64,000 nucleotides of DNA from Cronobacter universalis NCTC 9529 (GTDB lineage Bacteria; Pseudomonadota; Gammaproteobacteria; Enterobacterales; Enterobacteriaceae), in contig NZ_CP012257.1 in the NCBI RefSeq assembly GCF_001277175.1, forward strand, positions 3,038,001-3,102,000. Direction: 5' to 3'. The notes under the pieces were generated by a model. The model did not search any database. It saw only the letters and a program-made list of their open reading frames with translations, and was not told the DNA's origin. Position numbers and translations under genes: made by a program. This document shows positions 46,563-54,877 of the stretch, piece by piece. Numbering within the stretch: position 1 is the stretch's first letter; each line of letters begins with the position of its first letter.

Positions 46563-47651
46563 ATGAGCGATACCGATATCCGCGTGGTTCCCGGCCCGGC
46601 AAACTATTACTCCCACCCAGGCGCGCTGGCGCGCCTGGGCGATTTTTACACCCCGGCGCAACTCGCGCGCGCGGTCTGGGTCTATGGCGAGCGGGCGATG
46701 GCCGCCGCGCGCCCTTTTCTCACAGACGCCATTGACGCGCCCGGCGCCACGCGGATTTTGTTTCGCGGGCACTGCAGCGAAAGCGATGTGAACGCGCTTG
46801 CGGCCCAGGCGGGCGATGACCGCGCGGTCGTGATTGGCGTGGGCGGCGGCGCGCTGCTGGATACCGCCAAAGCGCTGGCGCGACGCCTTGGCCTGCCGGT
46901 GGTCGCCATTCCGACCATCGCCGCCACCTGCGCCGCCTGGACGCCCCTCTCCGTCTGGTATAACGACGCCGGTCAGGCGCTACATTTTGAGATTTTCGAC
47001 GACGCCAACCATCTGGTGCTGGTGGAGCCGGAGATTATCCTGCGCGCGCCGGCGGAATACCTGCTCGCGGGCATCGGCGACACGCTCGCCAAATGGTATG
47101 AAGCCGTGGTGCTGGCGCCTGCGCCCGCCACCCTGCCGCTCACTGTGCGGCTCGGCCTTAACGCGGCGCTCGCCATTCGTGACGTGCTGCTGGAGCAGAG
47201 CGAGGAGGCGCTCGCCAGTCAGCATCGCGGCGCGCTGACGCAGGATTTCCGCGATGTGGTGGACGCCATCATCGCGGGCGGCGGCATGGTCGGCGGGCTT
47301 GGCGAGCGCTATACGCGCGTGGCGGCGGCCCATGCGGTACACAACGGCCTGACCGTACTGCCGCAGACGGAAAAATATCTGCACGGCACCAAAGTGGCGT
47401 ATGGCATTCTGGTGCAGAGCGCCCTGCTCGGTCAGGACGAGGTGCTGGCGCAGCTTATTGACGCCTGGCGGCGCTTCAGGCTGCCCACCACGCTTGCAGA
47501 GCTGGATGTCGATATTCATAACGCGGCGGAGCTGGACCGCGTTATCGCCCACACGCTGCGCCCGGTGGAATCGATCCACGCCCTGCCGGTGGCGCTATCG
47601 CCCGCAGCCCTGCGCGCGGCCTTTGAAAAAGTGGAGCACTTCGCCCGCTAA
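46563..47651 (+). CDS. ybdH: YbdH/HcxA-type hydroxycarboxylate dehydrogenase
   Basis: 362 residues, equal to E. coli YbdH (HcxA), an iron-containing-alcohol-dehydrogenase/glycerol-dehydrogenase family protein that reduces 2-oxo acids. NAD(P)-binding motif VVIGVGGGALLDTAKALARR; metal-site region GIGDTLAKWYEAVVL, ..RYTRVAAAHAVHNGLTVLP and YLHGTKVAYGILVQ. E. coli ybdH lies beside ybdL (a methionine-preferring aminotransferase) and near cstA. Here ybdL is absent and the divergent neighbour is the ABC operon. Start chosen at MSDTDIRVV with AAGGA 11 bases upstream. Confidence 0.88.
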   Translation: MSDTDIRVVPGPANYYSHPGALARLGDFYTPAQLARAVWVYGERAMAAARPFLTDAIDAPGATRILFRGHCSESDVNALAAQAGDDRAVVIGVGGGALLDTAKALARRLGLPVVAIPTIAATCAAWTPLSVWYNDAGQALHFEIFDDANHLVLVEPEIILRAPAEYLLAGIGDTLAKWYEAVVLAPAPATLPLTVRLGLNAALAIRDVLLEQSEEALASQHRGALTQDFRDVVDAIIAGGGMVGGLGERYTRVAAAHAVHNGLTVLPQTEKYLHGTKVAYGILVQSALLGQDEVLAQLIDAWRRFRLPTTLAELDVDIHNAAELDRVIAHTLRPVESIHALPVALSPAALRAAFEKVEHFAR

Positions 47652-47713
47652 CTAAATCGCACAGGGTGCGATGCCACTTTTTGCGAAATCCCTGTAGGCT
47701 TAAACCTCTCTCA

Positions 47714-47748
47714 CGCGGCGATAACCCTTCTTTCACGCCGCGTTTTTA
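47714..47748 (+). terminator. possible terminator after ybdH
   Basis: CGCGGCG ... CGCCGCG with a 15-base loop, followed by TTTTTA. The loop is long, so moderate support. Confidence 0.5.
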
Positions 47749-47765
47749 TACGTTCGGGATGGTTT

Positions 47766-49001
47766 ATGGCTTCTGTACACTCTGACGGCGGCGCGTCGCT
47801 GCTGGCGCACCGTTCGTTTGTCGCCTTCTGGCTGGCGCGAACCTGCTCCGGCTTTGGTTTCCAAATGTTATCTATCGTGGTGGGCTGGCAGATTTACGCC
47901 CTCACCCACAGCGCCTTTTATCTCGGCCTGATAGGCCTGGTGCAGTTTCTTCCGTCCGTGACGCTGGCGCTCTGGGCGGGGCACATTGCCGATCAGCGCG
48001 ATCGCCGCCGGGTGGTGCTTATCGGCCAGCTGGTGGAGTGGCTCGCCATCGCCGCGCTGGCCGCCGCCACCGTGGCGCATCTCGCAGACGTGAAGATTAT
48101 CCTCGGGCTGATTTTTATTATTTCCGTCGCCAAAGTGATGGAAGCGCCGTCGTTGCAGTCGATGCTGCCGGCGCTGGTGCCGCCCGCCCTGCTGGCGCGC
48201 GCCACGGCGGCGAGCGCGGTATCCAGCCAGGCGGCGATGATTATGGGCCCGGCGCTGGGCGGGCTGCTGTATGTCTTCGGCGCGCAGGTGGTGTATGCGC
48301 TGACCGCCGTGCTGTATCTCATTTCTGTCGCGATGGTGAGCCGCCTGCGCTATGAACAGGCTCCGCCTGCGCGCCAGCCTGCGAGTCTCGCCACGCTCTT
48401 TGCGGGCGTGAAGTTTATCCGCGAGCGCCCGGACGTGCTGGGCGTGATTTCGCTCGATCTCTTTGCGGTGCTGCTGGGCGGCGCTACCGCGCTGCTGCCG
48501 ATTTACGCCCACGATATTCTGCACACCGGCCCGTGGGGGCTGGGGCTGCTGCGCGCCGCGCCTGCCGTCGGCGCGCTGCTGGTGGGCTTCTGGCTAAGCC
48601 GCCGGTCGCTTGAGAAGCATGTCGGGATGATCATGTTTTTGTCGGTGGCGGGCTTTGGCGTGGCGACGCTGGTGTTTGCGCTCTCCAGCAACCTGTGGCT
48701 GTCGCTTATCGCGCTCTTCGCGACAGGCGGGTTTGATATGGTGAGCATGGTTATCCGCGGCGCGCTGGTGCAGCTCGATACCCCCAACGAAATGCTCGGG
48801 CGCGTGAACGCCGTTAACTCGATATTTATTAACACCTCGAACCAGCTTGGCGAATTTGAATCCGGCATGCTGGCGGCGCTGCTGGGCACCGTTCCCGCTG
48901 CGGCCATCGGCGGTATCGGCACGCTGGTGGTGGTCGGGCTCTGGATGCGCCTGTTCCCGTCGCTGCGTAAACGCCAGCGCCTCGAAGAGACAACCGCCTG
49001 A
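47766..49001 (+). CDS. MFS transporter, DHA3/EntS-like
   Basis: 411 residues, twelve membrane segments. Motif A between TM2 and TM3 reads AGHIADQRDRRRVVL; similarity to the EntS/DHA3 drug-and-siderophore exporter group (SIVVGWQIYALTHSAFYLGL; LPALVPPALLARATAASAVS; QLDTPNEMLGRVNAVNSIF). Substrate unknown. It is distinct from the entS gene at 58831-60075. GGGATGG precedes the ATG; the gene may be read from the ybdH promoter if the weak hairpin between them does not terminate. Confidence 0.87.
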   Translation: MASVHSDGGASLLAHRSFVAFWLARTCSGFGFQMLSIVVGWQIYALTHSAFYLGLIGLVQFLPSVTLALWAGHIADQRDRRRVVLIGQLVEWLAIAALAAATVAHLADVKIILGLIFIISVAKVMEAPSLQSMLPALVPPALLARATAASAVSSQAAMIMGPALGGLLYVFGAQVVYALTAVLYLISVAMVSRLRYEQAPPARQPASLATLFAGVKFIRERPDVLGVISLDLFAVLLGGATALLPIYAHDILHTGPWGLGLLRAAPAVGALLVGFWLSRRSLEKHVGMIMFLSVAGFGVATLVFALSSNLWLSLIALFATGGFDMVSMVIRGALVQLDTPNEMLGRVNAVNSIFINTSNQLGEFESGMLAALLGTVPAAAIGGIGTLVVVGLWMRLFPSLRKRQRLEETTA

Positions 49002-49014
49002 TGCCACAACGCAA

Positions 49015-49037
49015 CGCCTTCTCCGGAAGGCGTTTTT
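49015..49037 (+). terminator. terminator after the MFS gene
   Basis: CGCCTTC-TCC-GGAAGGCG followed by TTTTT. Confidence 0.8.
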
Positions 49038-49114
49038 GCGAGACGTCACGAAGAACCTTTCCCTGCCGCTTTCCTCCTCTCCTTACCCGGTTTAACGTTC
49101 CCGCATAAGAAAAT

Positions 49115-49131
49115 GCTTTTCAGATAAAAGC
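49115..49131. promoter_or_regulatory. candidate toxin-antitoxin operator
   Basis: GCTTTT-CAGAT-AAAAGC inverted repeat in the AT-rich stretch (about 49100-49170) just upstream of the toxin gene; typical position for autoregulation by the HTH antitoxin. Confidence 0.45.
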
Positions 49132-49185
49132 TTATATTCTTATATTTTACTTATAACCTGAAAACAGATAGAGTGAGGGAACGCC

Positions 49186-49446
49186 ATGGAGATCAGATGG
49201 ACGAAGCGGGCATACAAGCAACTCGGTGCCCTACCGGAAAGCGACAGGCTCACTATCTATAAGAAGGTTGCCGCGCTCGCCATTGAAGACGCCAGGCTGG
49301 ACATCATAAAACTGGCGGGGCTGAAACCCCGTTACCGGCTGCGCGTGGGAAGTTATCGGGTTATTTACGAGCGTGTGGCGGGCGTTCCGGTCATCTGCCT
49401 TATTCTGGAAGTTAAACGCAGAACCACGACCACTTATCTTAATTAA
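49186..49446 (+). CDS. RelE/ParE-family toxin
   Basis: 86 residues with the RelE/ParE fold signature: TKRAYKQLGALPESDRLTIY (N-terminal helices), KLAGLKPRYRLRVGSYRVIY (core strands with the family LR-x-G-x-YR-x-x-Y pattern) and ICLILEVKRRTTTTY at the end. RelE members cut ribosome-bound mRNA; ParE members poison gyrase; which applies is not visible. The toxin precedes its antitoxin by 13 bases, as in HigBA-type loci. Confidence 0.88.
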   Translation: MEIRWTKRAYKQLGALPESDRLTIYKKVAALAIEDARLDIIKLAGLKPRYRLRVGSYRVIYERVAGVPVICLILEVKRRTTTTYLN

Positions 49447-49459
49447 CGGGGGGTTAGAT

Positions 49460-49840
49460 ATGCTCAATGCACAAATTATTCATGATAAACAGGGCAAACC
49501 CGAGTATGCGGTCATCCCTTATGAACTCTATCTGTCTGTGCTGGCGCAGCTGGAAGATGATGAGGCGCTGGGGTCATTGCCTTATGAGCCGGACAGCGAC
49601 GATGACGTAACGCTGCCGCATGAAGTGGTGGGGATTTCCGTCGAGCAGAACGTGAGTTTACAGGCAGCCTGGCGCATCTGGCGCGGTCTCTCTCAACAGG
49701 AAGTGGCGGAAAAACTCGGTATCAGCCAGTCTGCCGTTTCACAGCTGGAATCGCCGGACTCGCGTCCGCAAAAACGCACCCGCGAAAAACTGGCGGCGCT
49801 CTATGGCTGCCAGCCGGAACAGCTGGTGCAGTACCGCTGA
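49460..49840 (+). CDS. HTH (XRE) antitoxin with Phd/YefM-like N-terminus
   Basis: 126 residues. N-terminal part (about 1-40) reads QIIHDKQGKPEYAVIPYELY, resembling the Phd/YefM antitoxin core; the C-terminal half has a clear XRE helix-turn-helix (LSQQEVAEKLGISQSAVSQL, about 76-95) and KRTREKLAALYGCQPEQLV. The start is set by TTAGATATG after a G-run. Expected to neutralise the upstream toxin and repress the operon. It ends seven bases from convergent ybdD. Confidence 0.85.
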   Translation: MLNAQIIHDKQGKPEYAVIPYELYLSVLAQLEDDEALGSLPYEPDSDDDVTLPHEVVGISVEQNVSLQAAWRIWRGLSQQEVAEKLGISQSAVSQLESPDSRPQKRTREKLAALYGCQPEQLVQYR

Positions 49841-49847
49841 CAGGCGC

Positions 49848-50045
49848 TTAACAGCACTTCGCGCCGCCTTTTGCGCCGTAGCGGGCGTCCTGGCGTTCGC
49901 GGAAGAACTCTTCATAAGTCATCGGCGTCTGGTCAGGGTGGTTCACGCGCATGTGCTCGACGTAGTTGTCGTAGTCGGGCACGCCGATCATCATTTTCGC
50001 GGCCTGACCGAGATATTTGCCAGCTTTGGCGAGGGTATCGAACAT
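49848..50045 (-). CDS. ybdD: YbdD/YjiX family small protein
   Basis: 65 residues, DUF466: [40 protein letters not shown], ending GAKGGAKCC. It accompanies CstA/BtsT-type pyruvate transporters (YjiX with BtsT, YbdD with CstA) and is thought to be needed for their activity. Downstream of cstA in the same direction. Confidence 0.94.
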   Translation of the reverse strand: MFDTLAKAGKYLGQAAKMMIGVPDYDNYVEHMRVNHPDQTPMTYEEFFRERQDARYGAKGGAKCC

Positions 50046-50122
50046 TTATTCATCCTTATCCGTTGGCCCCTCTCCCGGCGGAAGAGGAAGCCGATGTGAT
50101 TGATTGTGGCCTGGTGCTGGAC

Positions 50123-50147
50123 GGCGGGTGCGCTTCGCTTACCCACC
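50123..50147. repeat. intergenic repeat, single-hairpin copy
   Basis: GGCGGGTGCGCTTCGCTTAC then CCACC; one hairpin of the same family as 41363-41445, between cstA and ybdD. Confidence 0.7.
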
Positions 50148-50179
50148 TTTCCGTCATTCACCAGACCTGACAACCTCAA

Positions 50180-52285
50180 TCAATGCGCGCTTTTCGCCTG
50201 CGCCACTACCTGCTCCGCACTGGCGGGCATCGGCTCATACGGCGTCTCGTTGGCGGTCGGCTTATCCTGCTTCAGCGCCGCCAGCGCGGTTTTAACAGAG
50301 AACAGCGCCAGCACCACGACCACCACCATAAAGAAAATGGTCAGACCCGCGTCGAGACGGTTATTAAACACCAGCTGGCTCAGTTGCGCCTCGGTGTACT
50401 GCGGCGGAATAGTGCCGCTGTCCAGAATCGCCTGGAACTTATTGGCGATGGCGAGGAAGCCCACTTTATTATCCGGGCTAAACGCCTTCTGCCAGCCGGC
50501 TGTCAGCGTACAGACCAGCAGCCACGCGGTCGGCACCAGCGCCACCCACGCGTAACGCTGGCGCTTCATCTTAAACAACACCACCGCGCAGAGCATCAGC
50601 GCCATGCCCGCCAGCATCTGGTTGGCGATGCCAAACAGCGGCCAGAGGGTGTTAATACCGCCGAGCGGGTCCACGACGCCCTGATGCAGGAAATAACCCC
50701 ACGCCAGCACGCACAGCGCCGTCGCGAGCAGGTTGGCGGGCAGTGAATCCGTGCGTTTGAGGCCGGGCGAAATCACGCCCAGCAGATCCTGCAGCATAAA
50801 GCGCGCGGCGCGGGTGCCCGCATCCACCGCCGTCAGGATAAACAGCGCCTCAAACAGAATGGCGAAGTGATACCAGAACGAGACATCCATCAGGCCGCCG
50901 AGCGCCCCGTGGAGAATATACGCCATGCCGACCGCAAGCGTCGGCGCGCCGCCCGCACGCGAGATAATCGTCTGCTCGCCGACTTCATTCGCAATCTGGT
51001 TAAGCGTATCCGGCGTTATCTGGAAGCCCCAGCCGCTGACCACCTGGGCGGCCGACGCGACCACATCCGCCGTGCCTGCGGGCGCCAGCACCGCCATCGG
51101 GCTGTTCATCGCAAAATAAACGCCGGGGTCAATAACGCAGGCCGACACCAGCGCCATGATGGCGACAAACGACTCCATCAGCATGCCGCCGTAGCCGATA
51201 AAGCAGGCCTGGTTTTCATTGGCGAGCATTTTCGGCGTGGTGCCGGAGGCGATAAGCGCATGGAACCCCGACACCGCGCCGCAGGCGATGGTGATAAACA
51301 GGAACGGGAAGAGGTTACCGGTCCAGACCGGGCCGGTGCCGTCGATAAATTTGGTCATCGCGGGCATCGTCAGCGTCGGGCGCATGATCAGAATGCCGAT
51401 GGCGAGACCGACAATAGTGCCGATTTTCAGGAAGGTGGAGAGATAATCGCGCGGTGCCAGCAGCAGCCAGACCGGCAGAACCGCCGCGACAAAACCGTAG
51501 CCCACCAGCATCCAGGTTAACTGTACGCCGGTGAAATCAAACCACGGCGCCCAGGTCGGGCTTTCCGCCACCCAGCCGCCGGAAACTATTGCAAACACCA
51601 GCATCACCAGGCCGATGACTGAAACTTCGCCAATGCGCCCTGGCCGCAGATAACGAATATAGATGCCCATAAAGAGCGCGAGCGGAATGGTAAAGGCGAC
51701 GGTATAAGTGCCCCACGGGCTGTGGGTCAGCGCTTTCACCACAATCATCGCCAGCACCGCCAGGATGATAATCATAATCATAAAACAGGCGACGAGCGCG
51801 ATGACGCCCGCCGTGTTGCCCATCTCTTCTTTCACCAGTTCGCCGAGCGAGCGCCCGTCGCGGCGGGTGGAGACAAACAGCACCATGAAATCCTGCACCG
51901 CGCCTGCCAGCACGACGCCCGCAAGGATCCAGATCATGCCCGGCAGATACCCCATCTGCGCCGCCAGCACCGGCCCGACCAGCGGCCCGGCTCCGGCAAT
52001 CGCCGCAAAATGGTGACCGAACAGCACTTTTTTATCGGTAGGCACGTAGTCGAGCCCGTCATTATGGCGCACCGCGGGCGTCATGCGCGTCGGGTCGACG
52101 GCCAGCACCTTTTTCGCGATGTACAGACCATAAAAGCGGTAAGCGATGAGATAGATACAGACGGCCGCGACCACGATCCAGAGCGCGTTGATCTGCTCGC
52201 CGCGGTTAAGGGCGATATAGCCCAGCGCAAATGCGCCCACGACGGAGAGCGCCGCCCAGATAAGGTATTTCCCTGAGTTCGTCAT
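50180..52285 (-). CDS. cstA: pyruvate/peptide transporter CstA
   Basis: 701 residues, as in E. coli CstA. CstA family: KVLFGHHFAAIAGAGPLVGP (signature), QDFMVLFVSTRRDGRSLGEL, about sixteen membrane segments with a hydrophilic C-terminal tail. Known as a carbon-starvation protein with peptide and pyruvate uptake roles. With ybdD it lies at the 3' side of the ent cluster as in E. coli. Confidence 0.97.
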   Translation of the reverse strand: MTNSGKYLIWAALSVVGAFALGYIALNRGEQINALWIVVAAVCIYLIAYRFYGLYIAKKVLAVDPTRMTPAVRHNDGLDYVPTDKKVLFGHHFAAIAGAGPLVGPVLAAQMGYLPGMIWILAGVVLAGAVQDFMVLFVSTRRDGRSLGELVKEEMGNTAGVIALVACFMIMIIILAVLAMIVVKALTHSPWGTYTVAFTIPLALFMGIYIRYLRPGRIGEVSVIGLVMLVFAIVSGGWVAESPTWAPWFDFTGVQLTWMLVGYGFVAAVLPVWLLLAPRDYLSTFLKIGTIVGLAIGILIMRPTLTMPAMTKFIDGTGPVWTGNLFPFLFITIACGAVSGFHALIASGTTPKMLANENQACFIGYGGMLMESFVAIMALVSACVIDPGVYFAMNSPMAVLAPAGTADVVASAAQVVSGWGFQITPDTLNQIANEVGEQTIISRAGGAPTLAVGMAYILHGALGGLMDVSFWYHFAILFEALFILTAVDAGTRAARFMLQDLLGVISPGLKRTDSLPANLLATALCVLAWGYFLHQGVVDPLGGINTLWPLFGIANQMLAGMALMLCAVVLFKMKRQRYAWVALVPTAWLLVCTLTAGWQKAFSPDNKVGFLAIANKFQAILDSGTIPPQYTEAQLSQLVFNNRLDAGLTIFFMVVVVVLALFSVKTALAALKQDKPTANETPYEPMPASAEQVVAQAKSAH

Positions 52286-52494
52286 AATAATTATCCATTC
52301 AGTGAAACAGTGAGTGAAACAGAGGTGTTACATTTTGTTTCTATATCACCAAAATGAATTTAACAACTTAGCCACCCGAGAAACGCGGGATGGCGTCAGG
52401 GATTTACGTGAGTCTGCTAGCGAGATCACGGGATGATGGCGGGGCTGCGGGGTGTCGGTGGTTTAACGGGGTGAGCTTTGAAGGTTGTGTACAT

Positions 52495-52575
52495 GGCGGG
52501 TGCGCTTCGCTTACCCGCCCTACATCCTTCAGGTGTCGGATTTTCCGTAGGGTGGGTAAGCGCAGCGCACCCACC
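52495..52575. repeat. intergenic double-hairpin repeat, copy B
   Basis: GGCGGGT...ACCCGCC hairpin, CTAC...GTAG spacer, then GGTGGGT...ACCCACC. Same family as 41363-41445 and in the same layout, with the two hairpin types swapped. Confidence 0.8.
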
Positions 52576-52686
52576 ATTGCAAAAAAGCGTCGCCCTATGG
52601 CGTTGAGGGGCGAATATGTACGCCCGGTGAACGGTTCCGTTCGCCAGCACGATGCCTTTCTTTGCGACCTATCCTCACGCGAACGT

Positions 52687-52716
52687 GTTAAGGGGGCTCG
52701 CCGCCGCCTCCTTAAC
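52687..52716. other. strong hairpin of unknown origin
   Basis: GTTAAGGGGGC, loop TCGCCGCC, GCCTCCTTAAC: eleven pairs with one G-T. No T-run follows, so not an ordinary terminator. Not recognised. Confidence 0.4.
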
Positions 52717-52793
52717 AATACCGGCTCGCGGCCAAAGGGCAGCCGCAATAAAAACACCTCACATCATCGTTCGGCTTCAGGGGAGTTGTTTCC

Positions 52794-52822
52794 GTAGGGC
52801 GGGTAAGCGCAGCGCACCCGCC
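52794..52822. repeat. intergenic repeat, half copy
   Basis: GTAG followed by the second hairpin GGCGGGT...ACCCGCC of the repeat family, 14 bases after the end of entH. Confidence 0.7.
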
Positions 52823-52835
52823 GTGTTAAAAACCC

Positions 52836-53249
52836 CTACCCCAGGATCGCCGTACTTAACCGGCTGGTGCAGCAGCGCCGCCCCTGTTCGTCATAAATCA
52901 CGATCTCCCAGCACTGGCTTTGGCGCCCCAGATGCAACGGCTGACAGACGCCGCGCACCTGGCCCTGCGACACCGCGCGGTGGTGAGACGCGCTGATTTC
53001 GGTGCCCACCACGCACTGCCCGTCGCGGGTAGTCAGGTATCCAGCCATTGAGCCGAGCGTTTCGGCAAGCGCCGCGGAGGCGCCGCCGTGCAGGAGACCA
53101 AACGGCTGATGGGTGCGGCTATCGACCGGCATGGTCGCCTCCAGCAGATCGTCGCCCAGACGGGTATAAACAATCCCGAGATGTTCCACCAGCGTGCCGA
53201 CGCTGGTCGCGTTCAGCGCCTCAAGCGTCATGTGTCGTTTCCAGATCAT
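52836..53249 (-). CDS. entH: proofreading thioesterase EntH
   Basis: 137 residues, as in E. coli EntH (YbdB). Hotdog-fold thioesterase: [20 protein letters not shown] carries the catalytic HGG region. It clears misacylated carrier-protein domains during enterobactin synthesis. Last gene of entCEBAH; its ATG follows the entA stop region with no gap. Confidence 0.96.
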   Translation of the reverse strand: MIWKRHMTLEALNATSVGTLVEHLGIVYTRLGDDLLEATMPVDSRTHQPFGLLHGGASAALAETLGSMAGYLTTRDGQCVVGTEISASHHRAVSQGQVRGVCQPLHLGRQSQCWEIVIYDEQGRRCCTSRLSTAILG

Positions 53250-54002
53250 CTATGCTCCAAGCGTAGAGCCGCCGTCGATAACAATGTCCTGTAGCGTAAT
53301 GTGGCTTGCGAGATCCGAAGCGAGAAACAGGATGGTGTTCGCCACGTCCTGCGGCTGCGCAATTTTGCCGAGCGGAATGCCGAGCTTGAACTGTTCCGCG
53401 AAACCGCGAATGCGCTGCTGTTCAGCATCGTCGCTTTTCCAGAGCGTGCGCTGCATATCGGTGTCGGTCGAGCCCGGCGACACCAGGTTTGCGCGCACGC
53501 CATAAGGTGCCAGCTCCAGCCCCACGGTCAGCGCCAGGCTTTTGAGCGCCGCTTTCGACGCGCCATACGCCGACATCCCGATGCGCGGCGTATGGGCGGC
53601 GTCGGAAGCAACCGTCACGATTGCCCCGCCCTTCTGCGCGCGAAACTGCGCCATCGTCTGCTGAAAGAAGTTAAACGCGCCGCCCACGTTTACCGCGAAC
53701 GTCTGCTGCCAGTCGTCTGCGGTGAGTTCATCCGTCGCACCCATGCGCAAAATGCCCGCCGCGTTCACCAGCACGTCGAGACGGGCGTCATTGCCGGGCA
53801 ACCGCTGGCAAACAGCCGCCACCGCCGCGGCGTCCGCCACATCAAGCGTTTCACACGCGAACGGATAATCGGCCAGTGGAAACGCGAGATCGAAACCGGT
53901 CACCTTCGCGCCCGCCGCGGCAAACGCCAGCGCGGTGGTATAGCCGATGCCCTTGCCCGCGCCCGTCACCCAGACGTTTTTCCCCCGGAAATCGAGCGTC
54001 AT
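53250..54002 (-). CDS. entA: 2,3-dihydro-2,3-dihydroxybenzoate dehydrogenase EntA
   Basis: 250-residue short-chain dehydrogenase making 2,3-dihydroxybenzoate. NAD motif VTGAGKGIGYTTALAF, catalytic serine in VTVASDAAHTPR and YGASK motif MSAYGASKAALKSLA. The start MTLDFRGKNVW is set by the ATGA overlap with the entB stop. Confidence 0.97.
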   Translation of the reverse strand: MTLDFRGKNVWVTGAGKGIGYTTALAFAAAGAKVTGFDLAFPLADYPFACETLDVADAAAVAAVCQRLPGNDARLDVLVNAAGILRMGATDELTADDWQQTFAVNVGGAFNFFQQTMAQFRAQKGGAIVTVASDAAHTPRIGMSAYGASKAALKSLALTVGLELAPYGVRANLVSPGSTDTDMQRTLWKSDDAEQQRIRGFAEQFKLGIPLGKIAQPQDVANTILFLASDLASHITLQDIVIDGGSTLGA

Positions 54003-54868
54003 GCCTGCGGCTCCCGGCTCAGCAGCGCCCACCAGGCATCGATGGTCGGGTTTTTCGCGAGCATCACGAAGTCGATGTCGCCATGCGCTTTGCGCCAGCG
54101 CGCCGCCAGCGCCATCATGCGCACCGAGTCGAGACCGTAGTCGATCAGGTTTTCGTCATCTTCCGGCTCGTCGGACTCATCCAGCAGCGGCAGCACCAGC
54201 GCGCGCAGCGCCGCTTTGCTGCCCGGCGCGTCCGGCTCACTGGCAGGCAGCAGATCGGCGGTCATCACCACGCGCCCGGCGCGGCCCGCGACATAATTCA
54301 ATGCCATCAGATGTTCATCACGGCTGAAATCCGCCAGCGCGTCGGCCACCATAAACGGTTGGATATCGCGCATAAACGCGTCGGTGGCGGTGATCATGCA
54401 GCCGATGTGGGCGTAAACGCCGCAAATAATCAGCTGATCGCGGCCCGTCTCTTTCAGCGCGTGCTCAAGCGGCGAACGGTGAAACGCGCTGTAGCGCCAT
54501 TTCACCAGCACGGTGTCGTCGGCATCCGGCGCCAGCGCCGCGACCACCTTTTGTTTATCAGGATGGTTATTCAGCCCCGGCCCCCACATGTCGTTCAGCA
54601 GCGCGCGATCGGCGTCGCTCTGATTATTGGGCTGCGCGGTGTAATAAACCGGAATACCCTGCGCCTTACAGTACGCTCGCAGCGCGGCGATATTCGCCAC
54701 CACCTGCTCGATCATCGGGCTGTTTTCGCCCCAGAAATTAAGGAAATACTCCTGCATGTCATGAATGAGCAGCGCCGCGCGCGACGGCTCCAGCGCCCAG
54801 CTCACTTTATTTTGCGGGAGATCCGCCGCCGTGGGCAGCGTATAGGCGTTCAGTTTTGGGATAGCCAT
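53999..54868 (-). CDS. entB: isochorismatase / aryl carrier protein EntB
   Basis: 289 residues with two domains: isochorismatase (1-205; catalytic D37 in ALLIHDMQEYFLNFW, VYAHIGCMITATDAF) and a C-terminal aryl carrier domain (about 215-289) with the phosphopantetheine serine S248 in LIDYGLDSVRMMALA. It makes 2,3-dihydro-2,3-dihydroxybenzoate and carries DHB for assembly. The linker carries a short acidic stretch (DESDEPEDDEN). Confidence 0.97.
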   Translation of the reverse strand: MAIPKLNAYTLPTAADLPQNKVSWALEPSRAALLIHDMQEYFLNFWGENSPMIEQVVANIAALRAYCKAQGIPVYYTAQPNNQSDADRALLNDMWGPGLNNHPDKQKVVAALAPDADDTVLVKWRYSAFHRSPLEHALKETGRDQLIICGVYAHIGCMITATDAFMRDIQPFMVADALADFSRDEHLMALNYVAGRAGRVVMTADLLPASEPDAPGSKAALRALVLPLLDESDEPEDDENLIDYGLDSVRMMALAARWRKAHGDIDFVMLAKNPTIDAWWALLSREPQA

Positions 54869-54877
54869 TTTCTTTCC

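Larger units (their letters stand above)
52286..52835. other. cstA-entH intergenic region, repeat-rich
   Basis: 550 bases between cstA and entH with no convincing gene. It holds the cstA promoter region (AT-rich up to about 52375), the repeat copies at 52495-52575 and 52794-52822, and a strong 11-bp hairpin at 52687-52716 inside a block of unknown origin (about 52600-52790). Long open frames here on both strands are repeat-derived and not supported. Confidence 0.6.

Noticed and set aside
52404..52797. Overlapping open frames on both strands between cstA and entH
   Set aside because: They are built from the intergenic hairpin repeats (GRVSEAHPP, GKRSAPT-type peptides) and have no ribosome sites.
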